Below are positions 7,317-15,894 of a stretch of 22,077 bases of DNA, piece after piece (positions within the stretch are counted from its first letter, which is position 1; the number at the start of each line of letters is the position of its first letter). The stretch lies in IMG/VR virus record IMGVR_UViG_3300047557_002807, positions 1 to 22,077 of that record; one strand, written 5' to 3'. The notes beneath the pieces are model-generated. The model was given only the letters and a program-made list of their open reading frames with translations. It had not been told where the DNA came from and ran no database searches. This DNA is from a virus. Both the position numbers and the translations under genes were made by a program.

Positions 7317-10300
7317 ATGACAATTCGCATTTCCGAACTTGCTGAACTTTCGGTTGATGTTGCTCAGTCTGATGTATTGCCAATTGTAGATATTGGCGCT
7401 CAGGAAACGAAAAAAATTCAAGTTGGAAATCTTCTTCTTTATGGCATCAGCGGTATGCCATCGGGAAGTATTGACCTTTCATTACTTAGTCAAAATTCAA
7501 CTGTAAAGCTGTCATCTACTGCTCTGGCAGTTAACGGTGTAGTCCCTGGCACCTATGGAAATGCTGCGACCGTTCCACAATTCACTGTAAACGACAAAGG
7601 TTTAGTTACGTTTGCTTCTGGTGTTGCAATCACTATTGCAGCTACGAATGTCACAGGACTTGCTCCAGTTGCTACCAGCGGCACTTATGCAAGCCTTAGT
7701 GGGCTGCCGACTCTTGGAACCATCGCATCACAAGATGCTAGTAGCGTCAGCATTAGTGGCGGAACCATTAGCGAAGTTTCTTTAACTACTGGTTCTGCAG
7801 TTATTAGTGGTGGAACAATTGTCAATATCACTGATCTCACAGTTGCCGATGGTGGTACTGGTGCATCAAACGCCGCTGATGCGCGTACAAATCTTGGTCT
7901 AATCATTGGTTCTGATGTTCAAGGTTATAGCCCTATTCTTTCTGGCGTTACACAGCAATTTACTGCAGCAGACCAGATTGTTTATTCGACTGCCTCTGGA
8001 GCTTTAGCGTCTACAACTTTAAGCTCTTTTGGTCGTTCCGTTATTTCTGGAGCAAGTGCCGATGCTGTCCGCACTACCATTGGCCTTGGGACGCTTGCCA
8101 CTCAAAACGCAACAAGTGTTGCCATTAGCGGAGGAACAGTTAGTGGTGTTTCACTTTTTACAGGTAATGCAGTTATTAGTGGCGGTTCCATTGTTGGCAT
8201 TTCTGACTTAGCTATTGCTGATGGTGGCACTGGCGCATCTACTGCAGCAGCAGCACGTACAAATCTAGGCTTGGATATTGGAAATGATATTCAAGCATTC
8301 AATTCAAATCTGCAGCAAATTAGCTCTTTATATTCTGGTCCAGATGAAATCGTTTATGCTTCTGCTTCTGGCGTCATTGAGACCACTGTTCTTTCTTCCA
8401 TTGGTCGTGCAATAATCAGCGGTCAAACTGCTGATGAGGTTAAAAGTATTCTTGGCATTGGCAATATTGCATCTCAGTCTGATGGATCTGTCACTATCTC
8501 TGGAGGTGTAATTTCCAATGTTACGCTTTCCACCTCAAACGCTACTATTACTGGTGGTAATATTAGTGGCATTTCTGATTTAGCAATTGCTGATGGTGGT
8601 ACTGGTGCATCTACAGCAGCCGATGCACGTACTAACTTAGGAGTTGCTATTGGTAGCAACGTTCAAGCGTATAGCCCCATTCTTTCAGGAGTTACGCAGC
8701 AATTTACTGCTGCAAATCAAACCATTTATTCCACTGCATCTGGAGTTCTTGCATCTACTGCATTAAGCGAATTTGGTCGCTCTGTAATTTCTGGAGGAAC
8801 TGCTGCAACTGTCCGAACAACGCTTGGCCTTGGATCCATTGCCACACAAGATGCCAATAGTGTCGCTATCTCTGGTGGCACGATTAGTGGTGTCAATATT
8901 ACGGCAACAAATCCGACAATTAGCGGCGGTACAATTGTCGCAATTACTGATCTAGCAATTGCAGATGGCGGCACTGGTGCCTCTACTGCTTCTGGCGCAA
9001 GAGCTAATCTTGGCCTTGCTATTAATAGTGATATTCAAGGCTATAGTCCTTTGCTGGCTAATATTGCTCAGCAGTTTACAAATGCAGATGAAATTATCTA
9101 TTCAACTGCCTCTGGCATAGTTGCATCTACTCCAATTAGTGCTGTTGGTCGTTCTATTATCAGCGGCTCTACTGAGGGAGATGCAAGAAATTCTCTTGGA
9201 CTGGGAACGCTTTCTGTTCAAAACGCTGGCTCTGTTTCAATCTCTGGTGGAACAATTACGGGTATTAGCGATTTAGCAATTGCGGATGGAGGTACTGGTG
9301 CTTCCAATGCTGCTGATGCCAGAGCCAATCTAGGACTTGCCATTGGCACCAATGTTCAAGCTTATTCTGCTGGGCTTTCATCCATCGGAGCCTTATCTCC
9401 TGCGTCTGGTTCAGTTATTTATTCGCAAGGAAATAATACATATACGGCAAAAACTGTAACGCCTTATATGTTGGATATGCTTGCAAGCGGAGATGCCGCT
9501 GCTAGCACGAGAACGTACCTTGGTCTTGGTTCTTTAGCAACAAAAGATACCATTGGCAATAGTGATATTCCAGAGGCGACAATTAGTGGCGCTATCCTTG
9601 CTAGCGGCACTTTAACAAGCCGCGAAATCGGGGCAAACGCAATTTATACTGCATCTATCCAAGATGCAAGTGTCACCACTGCAAAAATTGTCAATAGTGG
9701 TGTTACGGCTATTAAGCTTGCTGATAATTCTTCCTCCATTGTTGCCATTGGCGCTCCACTTGCTAATGGCACTTTTATTGGTCAGCGCTACTTTGACACC
9801 GCCACTTCCTATAGCTATGTATGGGATGGAATTGAATGGGAACGAGAAGCAGGTATTACAAATATTACGTTTACTGATAGCACTCCTTTAGGCTTTTCCG
9901 TTGGATATGCCGATAGATTTTCTGCTCAAATTACGACAACTTTAGAAAACCAGTCGGCCAATACGTTTTTTGCTGGTCCTTCGTCGGGAGTTGCTACAAC
10001 TCCTGCGTTTAGAACTCTCACTTCCTCTGATCTTCCCATTGCAACTACTTCTACGCTTGGCGTAGTTACCCCAGGGGCTGGTCTTGCGGTAACTGCTGGT
10101 GGCACTTTAAATCACTCAAATACTGTTGCTGCTGGTAGCTACATTGGAGCATTTACCATTGACAGTCAAGGTCATATTACTTCTGCTGCAACTGAATTAA
10201 CTGAAGAGGAAATTCCTGGTTTAGATGCAAGTAAAATTATCACCGGCCAGTTCTCTGGGGAATTTCTTGCTCCAAATAGCGTTACGGCTTCGCAGCTTGC

Positions 10301-10943
10301 TGATTATGGCATTGCGCAAGTTAGCGAAACTGCTCCCGTTCCAGAGTTTGCTGGTCAATGGTGGGTGAATCCTAATGATCGCTCGGCATATATCTGGGTT
10401 GGTGAAGTCACCCCGCTGGTTCAAGGATATTGGCTTAATCTTGGCTATGGATCTCCCACGCAAATTAACTTGCGTTTTGGTGGCACATATAACGCTTCTG
10501 GAAATGTCGTTGAAAGTATCAACAGCTATGGCATTGAAGCCGGCCTAAGCATTGGCCAAGGTCTTGCTGCTCCGAATAGCAGCAATAATGGTGTATACCT
10601 AATTGTTACTACCAGCGGTGTTGGAGTTAGTCCTGCTCCTGGTGAAGCGCTTGCAGTTGGAAACTGGGTTCTTTCTCAAGGAAATGGTGCAACTTGGACA
10701 AAAGTTAATCTTAGTAGTGCTGTTGCTGGCATTGGCGATCAAGATGTGCTTGTCGATGGCGGTGCATTATCTCCTGTCGCGTCTGGGGTGGCCAGCCAAG
10801 AAGACTTAAATGAAATTCTATGGGGACGGACTCAAATTGCCACCACGATTAGCCGTGGTATCGTCCAGGCATCTTCCGAGGTGCTTGTTAATGGAACTAC
10901 TGGCACCATGACAATTGGTGTAATTGATGATGGCACTTATTAA
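7317..10943 (+). CDS. Long repetitive tail fibre protein
   Basis: A 1208-aa Ser/Thr/Gly/Ala-rich protein with no signal peptide. The N-terminus (ISELAELSVDVAQSDVLPIVD...KKIQVGNLL) resembles the virion-attachment segment of many phage fibres. Residues ~177-750 consist of repeats of about 124 aa, each opening with ADGGTGAS[TN]AA[DA]AR[TA]NLG, a motif common in phage tail fibres. Later segments include DLPIATTSTLGVVTPGAG, an AGSYIGAFTIDSQGHIT motif and a FAGQWWVNPNDRSAYIW motif, also typical of fibre shafts. The protein very likely forms a trimeric shaft with a receptor-binding end. A good Shine-Dalgarno (aggaga) lies in the end of the upstream gene. Repeat homogeneity suggests recent expansion or gene conversion. 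Confidence 0.82.
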   Translation: MTIRISELAELSVDVAQSDVLPIVDIGAQETKKIQVGNLLLYGISGMPSGSIDLSLLSQNSTVKLSSTALAVNGVVPGTYGNAATVPQFTVNDKGLVTFASGVAITIAATNVTGLAPVATSGTYASLSGLPTLGTIASQDASSVSISGGTISEVSLTTGSAVISGGTIVNITDLTVADGGTGASNAADARTNLGLIIGSDVQGYSPILSGVTQQFTAADQIVYSTASGALASTTLSSFGRSVISGASADAVRTTIGLGTLATQNATSVAISGGTVSGVSLFTGNAVISGGSIVGISDLAIADGGTGASTAAAARTNLGLDIGNDIQAFNSNLQQISSLYSGPDEIVYASASGVIETTVLSSIGRAIISGQTADEVKSILGIGNIASQSDGSVTISGGVISNVTLSTSNATITGGNISGISDLAIADGGTGASTAADARTNLGVAIGSNVQAYSPILSGVTQQFTAANQTIYSTASGVLASTALSEFGRSVISGGTAATVRTTLGLGSIATQDANSVAISGGTISGVNITATNPTISGGTIVAITDLAIADGGTGASTASGARANLGLAINSDIQGYSPLLANIAQQFTNADEIIYSTASGIVASTPISAVGRSIISGSTEGDARNSLGLGTLSVQNAGSVSISGGTITGISDLAIADGGTGASNAADARANLGLAIGTNVQAYSAGLSSIGALSPASGSVIYSQGNNTYTAKTVTPYMLDMLASGDAAASTRTYLGLGSLATKDTIGNSDIPEATISGAILASGTLTSREIGANAIYTASIQDASVTTAKIVNSGVTAIKLADNSSSIVAIGAPLANGTFIGQRYFDTATSYSYVWDGIEWEREAGITNITFTDSTPLGFSVGYADRFSAQITTTLENQSANTFFAGPSSGVATTPAFRTLTSSDLPIATTSTLGVVTPGAGLAVTAGGTLNHSNTVAAGSYIGAFTIDSQGHITSAATELTEEEIPGLDASKIITGQFSGEFLAPNSVTASQLADYGIAQVSETAPVPEFAGQWWVNPNDRSAYIWVGEVTPLVQGYWLNLGYGSPTQINLRFGGTYNASGNVVESINSYGIEAGLSIGQGLAAPNSSNNGVYLIVTTSGVGVSPAPGEALAVGNWVLSQGNGATWTKVNLSSAVAGIGDQDVLVDGGALSPVASGVASQEDLNEILWGRTQIATTISRGIVQASSEVLVNGTTGTMTIGVIDDGTY
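7848..9560 (+). repeat. Tandem 372-bp coding repeats in the long fibre
   Basis: The GAT codon of the ADGGTGAS motif falls at 7848, 8220, 8592, 8964 and 9285. The first three intervals are each exactly 372 bp (124 codons). The fourth is 321 bp because a 17-residue segment equivalent to VNITATNPTISGGTIVA is absent. The fifth unit decays after about 60 residues. Half a unit (SVSISGGTISEVSL... to NITDLTV) precedes the first motif. Confidence 0.9.
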
Positions 10944-10961
10944 TAACGATGGAAAAGAAAA

Positions 10962-11150
10962 ATGATAGAAGGAAAATTCTTCTATTCGGGAGACAAGGTG
11001 CCCATTGGTGGCATAACGGGAGAAGTATTGACTAAGGTTGATTCTCCCAATTATTACACGGCTTGGCGAGATATTAATGGATTGATAGATACGCAGGCTA
11101 TTGCAGACATTGTTGTACAAGATTTAAACATTGATGAAGGCGAATATTAA
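10962..11150 (+). CDS. Small fibre-like protein (62 aa)
   Basis: A 62-aa acidic protein between two large fibre genes, preceded by a purine-rich ribosome site (ggaaaag) about 6 bases before ATG. Residues 19-36 (TGEVLTKVDSPNYYTAWR) match the 'GxVLTKxSxxDYxTxW' motif seen in shafts of T7-like and cyanophage tail fibres. The rest has no recognisable domain and ends IDEGEY. It could be a free-standing connector or collar subunit, a fibre-associated accessory, or a relic left when fibre genes recombined. Start and coding status are reasonable because of the motif and ribosome site, but function is unknown. Confidence 0.6.
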   Translation: MIEGKFFYSGDKVPIGGITGEVLTKVDSPNYYTAWRDINGLIDTQAIADIVVQDLNIDEGEY

Positions 11151-11212
11151 CTGCACAGCATAGAATGTGAATAGTTTTATGGCTGCCCATTGGTTTAGCC
11201 GGAGGCATTTCT

Positions 11213-13522
11213 ATGTCAACTTTACGCCACATTCGTTCGTCAACTGCAGATAAGCGTCCGGCTGCCTCTGGACTTGCTGATGGACAAATTGCAATTAATA
11301 CAGCATCGGGCACTCCTGGCATTTATATCAGAGACAACGCAAGTGGCATTGTAAAAATTGGCCCTGCGCACGTTGGTACTACTGCTCCCAATGCGTCTCC
11401 TGCTGGTAGCACTGGAAATTCACGGGGTGAATTTTGGGTGGATGAGGCCACGACAACTCCCGGCCTTAAATATTTCAATGGGTCTGCATTTTTTAATCTC
11501 ACTCCATCGGGAACTACTACTACAGTTGGATTGGTAGAGCTTGCAACTCCAGCAGAAACACAAGCTGGCACTGATGGTACTCGCGCTGTAACGCCATCTG
11601 GCTTGCAAAGCAAAATCAGTGATAGTGTTAGCACTAGTAGTTCTACTACTATTGCATCGGCTACTGCGGTTAAAACTGCTTATGACTTAGCAGCCTCTGC
11701 TATTTCTAGTGCTGGCGGAACTATTAATGGCCAGCTTTTAATTGGACCAAGTGGAAGTCTAGTTTTTGAAGGAAGCACTGATGATAGCTTTGAGACTACC
11801 ATTGCGGTAACAAATCCAACTGTTGCTGATCGCACCATTACATTTCCAGATATTACAGGAACCGTTGTAACCACTGGAGATAGTGGCAGTGTCACTTCAG
11901 CAATGATTGCCAATGGCACTATTGTCGATGAAGATATTAGTGCTAGTGCTGCAATTGCAGATACTAAGCTTGCTACGATTAGCACAGCAGGAAAAGTAAG
12001 CAATAGCGCAACAACTGCTACCAGTTCGAATACCATCAATGCAATTGTTGCCCGTGATAGCAGCGGTAATTTTTCTGCTGGTACTATTAGTGCAGCTTTA
12101 ACTGGTAATGCTTCTACGGCTACTGCCTTATCAAGCTCGCGAACATTTGCTCTTACTGGCAACGTAACTGGAAGTGTCAGTTCTGACTTAACAACTGGAG
12201 CATCCATTTCCACGACCATTGCTTCTGGCGTGGTAACGAGTGCCATGATTGCCGATGGCACTATTGTCGATGGTGATATTAGCGCTAGTGCTGGAATTGT
12301 CGATACAAAGCTTGCAACTATTAGCACGGCTGGCAAAGTTAGCAATAGTGCTACTACTGCAGCAAGTGCAAATACTGCTAATGCAATTGTCGCTCGTGAT
12401 GCGAGTGGTGATTTTTCCGCTGGCACAATTACTGCGGCTCTTTCTGGCAATTCGTCTACGGCCACTGCATTATCCAGTTCGCGGACGTTCGCTCTTACTG
12501 GCAACGTAACTGGAAGTGTTAGCTCTGATTTGACGAGTGGAGCTTCAATCTCCACGACCATCGCTTCTGGCGTTGTGACTAGCGCCATGATCGCTGACGG
12601 AACCATTGTTGATGGCGACATCAGCGCTAGCGCCGCAATTTCTGACAGTAAGCTTGCGACAATTTCCAGCGCAGACAAAGTAAGCCTGTCTGCTTTAAAT
12701 ATTGATGGGGCGACTGATATTGGTGCGGCACTGGCAGATGTTGACCTATTTATTGTCGATGATGGAGCAGTCGGTACAAATCGAAAAGCCGAAGCATCTC
12801 GTATTCCCACTTATGTTTTTAGCAAAGTAAGTGGAGATATTACTATTAGTGCTTCTGGCATTTCTTCTATTGGTGCTGGTGTCATTGTCGATTCAGAAAT
12901 TAGCGCAAATGCCGAAATTGCCGTAAGTAAGCTTGCTAATGGTACTGCACGACAACTTCTTCAAACTGACTCCACTGGTTCCGGTGTTGAATGGACTAGT
13001 AACGTCGATATTCCTGGCACCTTAGATGTCACTTCCACGGCAACATTTGATGGAGCCGTGAATATTGCTGGTGCGGTCACTATTAATGATGCCGGTGCTG
13101 ATATTGACGTGAGGATGGAAGGTGACACCAATACTCACCTTTTCTTCCTCGATGCAAGCACTGATCGCATTGGGTTTAATCAATCTGCTCCAGCCACTAA
13201 GATTGACATCAATGGCAATTATGGCCAAAACATTGTTGCAGTTGCTGCTTTAGATATTGATTGTAGTGCTGGAAATTATTTCACAAAAACGATAAATGGA
13301 AATAGCACATTTACTGTCAGTAATGTACCAGCAAGCCGTGCTTATAGCTTCACTCTTGAACTTACGCACACCAGTGGTACTGTCACATGGTTTAGTGGAG
13401 TTGAGTGGCCAGGAGGAACAGCTCCAGTTTTAACGACTGGCAAAACGCATCTTTTTGTATTTGTCACTGATGATGGTGGCACTCGCTGGCGTGGCGTTTC
13501 TGCTATAAACTACACGAACTGA
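11213..13522 (+). CDS. Tail fibre / virion structural protein with 114-aa repeats
   Basis: A 769-aa protein. The N-terminus (RHIRSSTADKRPAASGLADGQIAIN, then GIYIRDNASGIVKIGP) is the virion-attachment start common in cyanophage structural proteins. Residues ~80-165 hold a GEFWVDEATTTPGLKYFNGS segment and a VGLVELATPAETQAGTD segment, a fibre motif also seen in other phages. Residues ~227-490 are 114-aa repeats (TIVDGDISASA; NAIVARDASG; ALTGNVTGSVSSDL). The last ~70 residues (SFTLELTHTSGTVTWFSGV...FVTDDGGTRWRG) form a compact C-terminal domain I have seen at the ends of cyanophage fibres. A clear ribosome site (ggagg) lies 8 bases before ATG. Role: probably host attachment. Confidence 0.78.
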   Translation: MSTLRHIRSSTADKRPAASGLADGQIAINTASGTPGIYIRDNASGIVKIGPAHVGTTAPNASPAGSTGNSRGEFWVDEATTTPGLKYFNGSAFFNLTPSGTTTTVGLVELATPAETQAGTDGTRAVTPSGLQSKISDSVSTSSSTTIASATAVKTAYDLAASAISSAGGTINGQLLIGPSGSLVFEGSTDDSFETTIAVTNPTVADRTITFPDITGTVVTTGDSGSVTSAMIANGTIVDEDISASAAIADTKLATISTAGKVSNSATTATSSNTINAIVARDSSGNFSAGTISAALTGNASTATALSSSRTFALTGNVTGSVSSDLTTGASISTTIASGVVTSAMIADGTIVDGDISASAGIVDTKLATISTAGKVSNSATTAASANTANAIVARDASGDFSAGTITAALSGNSSTATALSSSRTFALTGNVTGSVSSDLTSGASISTTIASGVVTSAMIADGTIVDGDISASAAISDSKLATISSADKVSLSALNIDGATDIGAALADVDLFIVDDGAVGTNRKAEASRIPTYVFSKVSGDITISASGISSIGAGVIVDSEISANAEIAVSKLANGTARQLLQTDSTGSGVEWTSNVDIPGTLDVTSTATFDGAVNIAGAVTINDAGADIDVRMEGDTNTHLFFLDASTDRIGFNQSAPATKIDINGNYGQNIVAVAALDIDCSAGNYFTKTINGNSTFTVSNVPASRAYSFTLELTHTSGTVTWFSGVEWPGGTAPVLTTGKTHLFVFVTDDGGTRWRGVSAINYTN
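11891..12684 (+). repeat. Tandem 342-bp coding repeats
   Basis: Copies begin at 11891, 12233 and 12575, each at the codon for Val in VTSAMIA[ND]GTIVD. The spacing is exactly 342 bp (114 codons) both times. The third copy is complete only to the KLATIS[TS]A[GD]KVS segment and then stops. The second half of a unit contains NAIVARD[AS]SG[ND]FSAGTI and ALTGNVTGSVSSDL. Confidence 0.9.
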
Positions 13523-13532
13523 GGATAAAATA

Positions 13533-15206
13533 ATGGATCCTATTTCACGCCAACTTTTTATTGGAGCAAGTGCCGGTGCTTCAGACCCGATGATTTTAGT
13601 TTTCAATACAAATCTCGGGACTACCACTGTGACGCTCCCAATGGTAGGAGCACATACTATTACTGTTAACTGGGGAGATGGCCTTTCTGATAGTTATAGC
13701 AGTACCGTGAGTGCCAACAGGACACATACTTATGCAGCAAATGGCACTTATACAGTGCAAATCTATGGCACGGCTTTTGGATTTGGTGGAACTACTTCCA
13801 GGCCACAGCTTACAAAGTGTTTGTCGTTTGGTGCTCTTGGATTGCAAAGTCTTTCCAACGGATTTAGAGCTTGCGCAAATCTTAATGAGGTGCCATCGTC
13901 TCTGCCATCTACTGTTACAAATTTGTCAGGATGCTTTCAAAGCGCAACTTCTTTTAATTTTGATATTAGTGGCTGGAACGTTGCAAATGTAACAAATATG
14001 TCCAGCATGTTTCTAAGCGCTACCGCCTTTAACCAAAATATTGGAAGTTGGAACGTTGCGAATGTAACGAGCATGTCGTCAATGTTTGAAAGCGCCACCG
14101 CCTTTAATCAAAACATTGGAAGCTGGAACGTTGCGAATGTAACGAGCATGACGTCAATGTTTCGAAGTGCTAGCGCTTTTAACCAAAACATTGGAAGTTG
14201 GAACGTCGCAAAAGTAGGAAATATGGAAAACATGTTTCGATCAGCCACCGCCTTTAATCAAAATATTGGAAGCTGGAATGTTGCGAATGTACTGACCATG
14301 GCGGCAATGTTTCAAAGCGCTAGCGCTTTTAATCAAAACATTGGAAGTTGGAACGTTATAAAGGTAACAAATATGGCGAGCATGTTCAATGCGGCTGCCG
14401 CCTTTAACCAAAGCATTGGAAGCTGGAATGTTTCAAACGTAGACAACATGTTCGCTATGTTTCAAAATGCCACTGTTTTTAATCAAAACCTTTCTAATTG
14501 GTGTGTTGGCTGGATTACAGCAGAGCCAGGCAGCTTTTCTTCGGGAAGCGCCTTAACTGCTGGCAACAAACCAGTATGGGGAACATGTCCTGGATTTGTA
14601 GCGAATGGTTCCATTTCTTTTATAGGTGCAGCAGAAGGAACCGATACGGTAACTCCTCCAGCGCATCAATCAGGAGATACGTTAATTGCAATTGTTGTAA
14701 ATGAAGGAGGAACTAGCGGTGGCCAGACGGGCGGATGGACTTACGGTGGACTGCGATTTTTTAGCAACTTTACAAGCATGATGGAAATTTATTACAAAAA
14801 TGCAGTATCGAGTGGAGAAACAATAGGAACATTTATAAGCGCCGATAGGGTGGCGGTTCTTGTTTATAGAGGAGTAGAAACGTCTGGATGGTCCATTAGT
14901 TCTCCTCATACGAGCAATTCAGCAACAGGTAGTGGAGTGTCTGTAACATATCAAAGTAATAATTTTTGGCCGAATTTATCTTGGAAAGCGCCAATACTGG
15001 CTCATGAATCAACAGATCAAACGGTAAGCGTTGTGCCATCTGGTATTACATCGCGAAGTAATACAAACACGACACTTCGCTTGTTTGCTGGCGATACCAA
15101 TGCAAGTACAAGCGGATATGCTGGACAGACGATTACCGTAAGCGGAACTTCTGCAGGATGGGCAACAGTTACAATGACATTACGCAATAAACTTATTCCC
15201 GCTTAA
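13533..15206 (+). CDS. Fibre/adhesin with PKD-like domain and BspA-type (DUF285) leucine-rich-like repeats
   Basis: A 557-aa protein, probably a receptor-binding fibre or tip adhesin. Residues ~20-85 look like a PKD-type beta domain (VNWGDG...HTYAANGTYTVQIYG), which often precedes DUF285 repeats in bacterial surface proteins. Residues 147-321 are seven uninterrupted 25-residue repeats of the type SWNVANVT[NS]M[SA][SA]MF..A[TS]AFNQNIG, the BspA/DUF285 solenoid; a degenerate eighth follows (NWCVGWIT). Residues ~355-557 are a separate beta-rich C-terminal domain (SGDTLIAIVVN...GWTYGG...GWATVTMTLRN) like those ending other phage tail proteins. No signal peptide is seen, which fits a virion protein rather than a secreted one. 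A ribosome site (gagga) overlaps the upstream stop. DUF285 repeats are best known from bacterial surface adhesins, so acquisition by transfer is possible. Confidence 0.75.
   Translation: MDPISRQLFIGASAGASDPMILVFNTNLGTTTVTLPMVGAHTITVNWGDGLSDSYSSTVSANRTHTYAANGTYTVQIYGTAFGFGGTTSRPQLTKCLSFGALGLQSLSNGFRACANLNEVPSSLPSTVTNLSGCFQSATSFNFDISGWNVANVTNMSSMFLSATAFNQNIGSWNVANVTSMSSMFESATAFNQNIGSWNVANVTSMTSMFRSASAFNQNIGSWNVAKVGNMENMFRSATAFNQNIGSWNVANVLTMAAMFQSASAFNQNIGSWNVIKVTNMASMFNAAAAFNQSIGSWNVSNVDNMFAMFQNATVFNQNLSNWCVGWITAEPGSFSSGSALTAGNKPVWGTCPGFVANGSISFIGAAEGTDTVTPPAHQSGDTLIAIVVNEGGTSGGQTGGWTYGGLRFFSNFTSMMEIYYKNAVSSGETIGTFISADRVAVLVYRGVETSGWSISSPHTSNSATGSGVSVTYQSNNFWPNLSWKAPILAHESTDQTVSVVPSGITSRSNTNTTLRLFAGDTNASTSGYAGQTITVSGTSAGWATVTMTLRNKLIPA
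13971..14495 (+). repeat. Seven 75-bp tandem repeats with a 150-bp higher-order pattern
   Basis: Units start at 13971, 14046, 14121, 14196, 14271, 14346 and 14421, all exactly 75 bp. From the second unit on, the first codon alternates agt/agc, and in units 2-5 the codons for the ATAF/ASAF segment alternate between accgcctttaa and agcgcttttaa. This synonymous alternation indicates that two-unit (150-bp) blocks were copied. Confidence 0.9.
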
Positions 15207-15223
15207 AACATTTTCTTTTTGCC

Positions 15224-15667
15224 ATGGCTTACGCACGAATTCAAAACGGAACAGTTGCTGAATATCCTTTGTCTGTATTTGACATTCAAAAAAAATTTCC
15301 AAATACTAGTTTCACTTCCCCATTTGTACCCCCAAGTGGATATGTTGACGTAGTTGATTTGCAGCAGCCTCAAGCTAGCTTTGGGCAAAAAGCAATCGAA
15401 AAGCTTCCTTCGTTTATTAATGGTCAATGGCGCCAGCAATGGCAACTTGTTGTTCTTAGCGAAGAAGAATCAAGGGCCGCGCTTTTTGCAAAAAGCACCG
15501 AGATTAGGAATGAAAGGAATAAGCGACTGTTGGAGTCGGATTGGACGCAGCTTCCTGACACTCCAGTAGATGCAGAACCATGGAAAATTTATCGACAGCA
15601 ACTGCGAGATATCACTAATGCTGGTGGATTTCCGTTTTCCGTGCAATGGCCAGTTCCTCCCGCGTAA
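15224..15667 (+). CDS. Tail assembly chaperone-like protein (Phage_tail_APC type)
   Basis: A 147-aa protein. Residues 1-60 are a short N-terminal module (MAYARIQNGTVAEYP...DVVDLQQPQ), and residues ~85-146 carry RNERNKRLLESDWTQLPDTP, WKIYRQQLRDIT and GGFPFSVQWPVPP. That C-terminal pattern is characteristic of phage tail-fibre-associated assembly proteins of the Phage_tail_APC kind, which usually follow fibre genes and are thought to help fold or attach them. It directly follows the BspA-type fibre here, which supports a role with that fibre. No Shine-Dalgarno is visible before ATG (cattttctttttgcc), so translation may depend on readthrough coupling or another signal. Confidence 0.75.
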   Translation: MAYARIQNGTVAEYPLSVFDIQKKFPNTSFTSPFVPPSGYVDVVDLQQPQASFGQKAIEKLPSFINGQWRQQWQLVVLSEEESRAALFAKSTEIRNERNKRLLESDWTQLPDTPVDAEPWKIYRQQLRDITNAGGFPFSVQWPVPPA

Positions 15668-15704
15668 AACGTTGCTACGATTAGCTTGTCATGAATCTTG
15701 ATCA

Positions 15705-15842
15705 ATGGCAGTCAAAAGCAAAATTGGCGCATCCAGCAGCAAGCGTATTGTCATTAGCAAACCCAAGCGCACTCGCCAAGGCGACGGCAAGCACAGCAAG
15801 CCCAGCCATGGCAGGAAGCTCTCAAGGGGCCAAGGCGGTTAA
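15705..15842 (+). CDS. Small very basic protein (45 aa)
   Basis: A 45-aa protein with about 14 Lys/Arg and almost no acidic residues, reading MAVKSKIGASSSKRIVISKP, then KRTRQGDGKHSKP, then HGRKLSRGQGG. Short basic proteins with this layout (SK...KPKRTR.G.GKH.KP..G.K..RGQG) occur in many cyanophages next to virion genes, as I recall; their role is unknown, and nucleic-acid binding is a reasonable guess from charge. An overlapping frame (ATG at 15691 to TGA at 15846, 51 aa, Ala/Ser-rich) also exists but has no recognisable pattern. There is no clear Shine-Dalgarno. A strong terminator follows 16 bases after the stop. Confidence 0.72.
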   Translation: MAVKSKIGASSSKRIVISKPKRTRQGDGKHSKPSHGRKLSRGQGG

Positions 15843-15858
15843 TTGACAGGTGCCATGC

Positions 15859-15888
15859 GGGAGGCTACCCTGCAGGGGCCTCCTTTTT
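15859..15888 (+). terminator. Rho-independent terminator
   Basis: An outer stem ggaggc/gcctcc (15860-15865 with 15878-15883) encloses an inner palindrome ccctgcaggg and is followed directly by TTTTT (15884-15888). It sits after the basic 45-aa gene and closes the long rightward fibre transcription unit. The next gene starts only 6 bases after the T-run. Confidence 0.88.
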
Positions 15889-15894
15889 CATGCA

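Noticed and set aside
11680-12810. A 376-codon open frame on the - strand opposite the second fibre
   Set aside because: It lies inside a repeat-rich fibre gene, where codon bias keeps antisense frames free of stops. Its product is a low-complexity Ala/Val/Leu string with no ribosome site or recognisable motif.
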